Shown: positions 60,370-64,000 of the stretch, piece after piece | Layout of the letters: every line of letters starts with the position of its first letter | How positions within the stretch are numbered: position 1 is the stretch's first letter | Source: Mauremys mutica | Lineage: Eukaryota > Chordata > Testudines > Geoemydidae | Assembly: GCF_020497125.1 (NCBI RefSeq) | Contig: NC_059077.1 | Location: forward strand, 21,088,840 to 21,152,839 | Length of the DNA: 64,000 bases | Direction of reading: 5' to 3' | The notes under the pieces: generated by a model | Seen by the model: only the letters and a program-made list of their open reading frames with translations | Told to the model about the DNA's origin: nothing | Database searches by the model: none | Position numbers and translations under genes: made by a program

Positions 60370-61085
60370 TAATTGACAATTAAGATGCTTGTTAAGAGCC
60401 AGCCTTTCGCCAGCTGCCCTTGTACGCTGCTTAAATCACTGAAACTTGCACTGTTTCAACATTGTAACTTCTGCTCACTGTTTGCCATTCATTATATTTG
60501 TCTACATTGTAGCTTCTGTTCACTCTGTCATTCCTTACACTTGGCCATATTGTAACTCAAACTCCATTTTAAAACACTCACTCCATTTTGTAAAATCCTG
60601 CTGCAACCTTCATTTTTGCAAAACCCTGCTGTAATCTTATTAGTTTAGTCTAGATGTGTAAATAAGATATGTATGTATGATGAAATCAACCTCCAACAGC
60701 AGCCTGTCTTGATGAAATAGAGTTCAAACACCAAAGGCTGAAGATGCAGACAACAGCCCTAACAAAGTAAGAAGAGTCCACCCTAAAAAGAAAACAACAA
60801 AGGTATAATAGAAGGAAAATCAAAGCCAGGCTGAAACTCATGTCTGCAATTGATGGGTAATCAATCACACCAAACCCAGAGGCAGCGTGACACAGCAAGA
60901 CCTATAGACTCTGGATTCAAACTAAAGCCTACAAAAAGGATGGGTGAGATGAAGACTTTGGAGGGTAACGTTCTGCTGCCAACATGGGAAGGCAGACGTA
61001 AGCCGCTCTCCTGTCGACTCAGCTACTGCCCCTCATTTGGGATGGTTTTATTTTTGTCACTGAGAGAGCTCTCTCCCAGCGACAA
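60370..61085. repeat. Unclassified probable interspersed repeat
   Basis: Text such as gccagcctttcgccagctgc, then repeated phrases built on ttgtaacttctg.tcactgt (60460-60530) and actccattttaaaacactca has the look of a retroelement-derived repeat with internal duplication. I could not assign a class. Confidence 0.35.
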
Positions 61086-61092
61086 AGAGCGG

Positions 61093-61632
61093 TGTGACAG
61101 GGTAAGGTCAGATGGCTACAAGAGAGTGGTTGAAGGTAGCTACGTTAGCTCCAGGTTAAGCAGGTCCCTTTTCCCTGGGTAAGGTAACAGGGACTGTTCC
61201 AGAACACTCAGGAACTTTCTACAACTAATTAAGGCAGGAAGGCTAATCAGGACACCTGGTATAAAAAGGCTCTCACTGCAGTTAGTGAGGTGTACGTAAG
61301 GAGCAGGGAGTGAGAGGACGTGCTACTGGAGCACTGAGAAGTACAAGCGTTAACAGACATCAGGAAGAAGGTCCTGTGGGGAGGACAAAGGAGGTGTTGG
61401 GAGGAGGCCATGGGGAAGTAGCCCAGGGAATTGTAGCTGTCGTGTACCTGTTCCAGAAGGCACTCTAGACAGCTGCACCACAGGGCCCTGGGCTGGAACT
61501 CGGGGTAGAGGGCGAGCCTGGGTTCCCCCAAAAACCTTCCAACTCCTGATCCAACACAGGAAGATCTCTGAGGCTAGCAAAATCTGCCAATAAGCACAGG
61601 ACCCACCAAGGCAGAGGAGGAACTTTGTCACA
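61093..61632. mobile_element. Possible solo LTR
   Basis: About 540 bp bounded by tgtgaca at the left and its inverse tgtcaca at the right, with a TATA-like tataaaaagg near 61260 (ggacacctggtataaaaagg). The body resembles a repeated turtle sequence. No clear target duplication was seen at the ends, so the LTR call is tentative. Confidence 0.4.
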
Positions 61633-61722
61633 GCAGCTACAGTGCGCACCTTACAACGGTGTGGCTGTAGCAGCGCAGCTGGGCTGTTGTAAGGTGTGCA
61701 GTGTAGACAAGGCCTAAATGTT
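61633..61722. mobile_element. MITE end fragment
   Basis: gcagcgcagctgggctgttg then gtgcagtgtagacaaggcc. The gtgtagacaaggcc end matches the reversed end of the element at 38929-39216. Confidence 0.5.
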
Positions 61723-62983
61723 TTAGTTAAGTTAAAGTACTTTATTAGTACCATTTAATTGTTCATTTAAGTTTAAAAGTGGCACTATTCAACTGAAACT
61801 AATGAGTTTTTTAAATATTTGCACATAGTTCAGACTAAGTTTACAAATGCCAATGAACACTCAATTAATATTTTAAGTATTTTAGAAGAGATTACATGAG
61901 CTCCTAACTTGAAGCATTCTGCGCTAACACTTAACTAGCAAGCTGATTTCTGTAAAAGGTCATGTCTGAAAATAAGATGTAGACAAATAGTGAAAGGCAA
62001 TATAACGCCTTGAAAAGACCTAAAAAAAAATCAAAATCAAAGAGTATAAAAAGACAGTTTTTGCTCCTTAAAAAGATCTTAACATCAGATGCTGGAGTTT
62101 CAATATTATCCCACAATATTATCACAAGTCTTGTGATATTTGGTGTTTTTTCCAACGCTCCAGCTCCTGAAATCATGAGTATCTTAGTTGTCATTTAAAA
62201 AAAGAAAGAAGATTCTTGCCACCATGGTTGCAAAGAAAATATGGAAAACAAGACACAAGTGAAACTTAAGGCTCAAAAAGCAGAAGACCGAGATAGAGAA
62301 TTTTAAAAAACCTTGTTATTTTTAAATCAATTTCATGACTTTGAGGGCATGATTCATGAGACTTTGGGTTGGTTCAATTCTTACCTCAGCTCCACTCCAC
62401 ATATGCAGAGTTAAGGAGCGAAAGCTATGTAAAGACAATCAAATAGACTTGGATCCAGCCAGAGAGAGGACTCCTCTGGCACAGGAACTGCGAAAGTCAG
62501 CCACAGGTTGTCTTTTGAGGACCCTCTCAAAAACTCAGTGTAGAATACATTCCGAGACATAATGCTGTGGCGATTCTGAGCAGCACTGCTGTCCATAAGC
62601 AGTGACAGGATGCCACAACTCAGTCCTCCAGGATTATTAAATTAGATTCCAGGGTCCACTCTGGTTCCTAGACCTTCCCAAAACTGAGGGAACATAATTG
62701 TGACTTAAAGGCACCTTTACCCCTTGTCCCTGGGCTGGGAGTTCTGTGCTATACCCTTTAGAGGTACAACATAAAATCTCACCAATGTCTTAATACAAAG
62801 CACAGAAGTCTAAATAGGTATGGTTAGCATATGTAAAGATAGTTCTGACAGTATTTCAAAACTGAAGAATTTATTCTAGTCTGTCTACGGTGTAAAGTTT
62901 GACTATCAGAATCCGTAAGAATGACCTTCTTATTAGAATTACCCCCCCCCCGCCTCTCCCCAAAAAAAGAATTAAGTTTACAT

Positions 62984-63404
62984 CATTCATTCATTCATGC
63001 CCGTCACCCCAACCGGGGTATGGGCCGCCAACCACAGATCTCCAGAGTCTTCTATCCTGGGCCATTCGCTCTAGCTGGTTCCAGGTATAGCCCATTTTTT
63101 TGCTATCAACCTGAAGGTCGCGTCGCCAGGTATTTCTTGGGCGGCCTCTTTTCCGCTTGCCTTGGGGGTTCCACCGCAGTGCCTGTCTGGTGATGTTGGT
63201 TGGCTGCTTTCGTAGTGTATGTCCTATCCAGCCCCACCTTCTCCTTCTAATTTCTTCCTCTGCTGGGAGTTGACGGGTCCTCTCCAAGAGGTGGATGTTA
63301 CTGATGGTGTCTGGCCAGCGGATCTGGAGAATCCTTCTGAGGCAGCTATTAATGAAGGTCTGGATCTTCCTGGTGGTTGTTTTGGTTGTCCTCCAGGTTT
63401 GAAC
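62984..63404 (-). mobile_element. RTE-type LINE, 5'-truncated, intact 3' reading frame
   Basis: A 421-bp insertion with a 10-bp target duplication (aagtttacat at 62974-62983 and 63405-63414). On the minus strand one frame is open across the whole fragment, with [42 protein letters not shown] and [13 protein letters not shown]: the C-terminal end of an RTE-like endonuclease/reverse-transcriptase protein. The frame ends at a TGA formed within a short (AATG)n tail. The protein's first part is missing by 5' truncation. The Met at 63455 lies in flanking DNA and is not the element's. Confidence 0.88.
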
Positions 63405-63859
63405 AAGTTTACATAGTTTGACATTATTACAAAAAATCTTCAACAAATGATACAAAAGTTTGGATCCCTAAAGCAACTCTGTCACACTGCAAATTCTGTA
63501 TATTTTAGGATGTCAAAAATGCCTTAATATTTAGATGAGAAAAGACACAGGGATACACATGCAAAGTTAACACTGCTGTTGGAACATTAGCTACTGTATT
63601 CCATTACTCATTTTAACTAGTCAACCTTAATGAGGCCTTTGCCCCAATATAATTTTTATACACATTTAGTTTCCCACTGTTACTTTTTTTTTTTAAACCC
63701 AGAAAATAGCACAGGTATACTTCTTGGTAGTACTATAACAGTGCCTATAAAAGTAGTAAGCACTTAGGACTTAAGAAACCACTTTCCAGATAGTGGAAAG
63801 GTACCAAAGAGTAGACAGGGGCAAGGAATTTAGATAACACCTCACTACCCATTTCTCCA

Positions 63860-64000
63860 GCTAGGGAGACAGAACTAAAACTGCCTGCACCACTTCCCGC
63901 AGCTCCCATTGGCTGGGAATGGCGAACCAGGGCCACAGGGAGCTGAGGGGCTCCATGCCTGCAGACGCTCCAAGTAAACAAAACATCCCGACCCACTAGC
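63860..64000. repeat. GC-rich interspersed repeat cut by the window edge
   Basis: tgcaccacttcccgcagctc, ccattggctgggaatggcga and gctccatgcctgcagacgct resemble the interior of a GC-rich non-autonomous element common in turtles. One end only. Confidence 0.45.

Larger units (their letters stand above)
59268..64000 (-). other. LMAN1: LMAN1 intron continuing past the right edge
   Basis: At least 4.7 kb of intron, ending in the acceptor at 59269-59268. It contains a CR1 remnant, a possible LTR, an RTE fragment and a GC-rich repeat at the edge, listed separately. No further exon was found on the minus strand. Confidence 0.8.

Noticed and set aside
62991..63455. 154-codon minus-strand frame as a host gene
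   Set aside because: The frame is the C-terminus of an RTE retrotransposon; its Met lies outside the element boundary set by the target duplication.
1..64000. CRISPR arrays, operons, bacterial ribosome binding sites or phage genes
   Set aside because: None are present. All repeats are interspersed or simple vertebrate types and the genes are intron-split.

Overview
This is a stretch of vertebrate nuclear DNA, most likely from a turtle. The evidence is the interspersed repeats: many CR1 retrotransposon pieces in both orientations; a tRNA-derived SINE carrying a CR1 3' tail, the arrangement known for turtle Pol III SINEs; MIR-like SINEs; an RTE-type 3' fragment; and many short hAT and TA-flanked elements. 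Coding density is very low, and the genes are split into short exons with GT-AG introns. Nothing looks bacterial, plasmid-like or phage-like. The species call is inference; that this is an amniote is firm.

Two protein-coding genes are present, both on the minus strand and both cut by the window edges. CPLX4 (complexin-4) has coding exon 1 at 26559-26725 and exon 2 at 23243-23330; its last exon was not found and probably lies left of position 1. LMAN1 (ERGIC-53, the mannose-binding ER-to-Golgi cargo receptor) has its last ten coding exons between 59267 and 42646. Together they encode 351 residues, from the later part of the lectin domain to the C-terminal KKFF sorting signal. Its first exons lie right of 64000. 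The two genes stand head to tail in the order LMAN1 then CPLX4, matching human chromosome 18q21 (CPLX4-LMAN1-CCBE1). They are neighbours but have unrelated jobs: one in presynaptic SNARE control, the other in glycoprotein export from the ER.

Layout. 1-22.98 kb is gene-free and repeat-rich: CR1 pieces at 1-1800, 10430-12550 and 17300-19060 (the last holding a younger CR1 nested in an older one), hAT elements at 2074, 20539 and 22747, a perfect fold-back insertion at 8082-8274, and a GC-rich element at 9690-10370. CPLX4 exons and their intron occupy 23.2-26.7 kb. The intergenic part, 26.7-39.8 kb, holds an antisense CR1 (30.0-32.7 kb) into which a tRNA-Glu/SINE composite and two inverted MITEs have inserted, a decayed hAT transposase 3' end (36.5-37.2 kb) and a 1.4-kb TA-flanked element (38.4-39.8 kb). 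LMAN1 fills 39.8 kb to the right edge, with elements in its introns.

The most unusual items are a tRNA-Glu sequence joined to a turtle SINE and apparently inserted as one unit with an 8-bp target duplication (30140-30420), a perfect 56-bp inverted repeat bounded by a 13-bp target duplication (8069-8287), and a GC-AG intron in LMAN1 (donor at 54171-54170). I found no wholly new gene system. Family names were assigned by recognition, without a database search.
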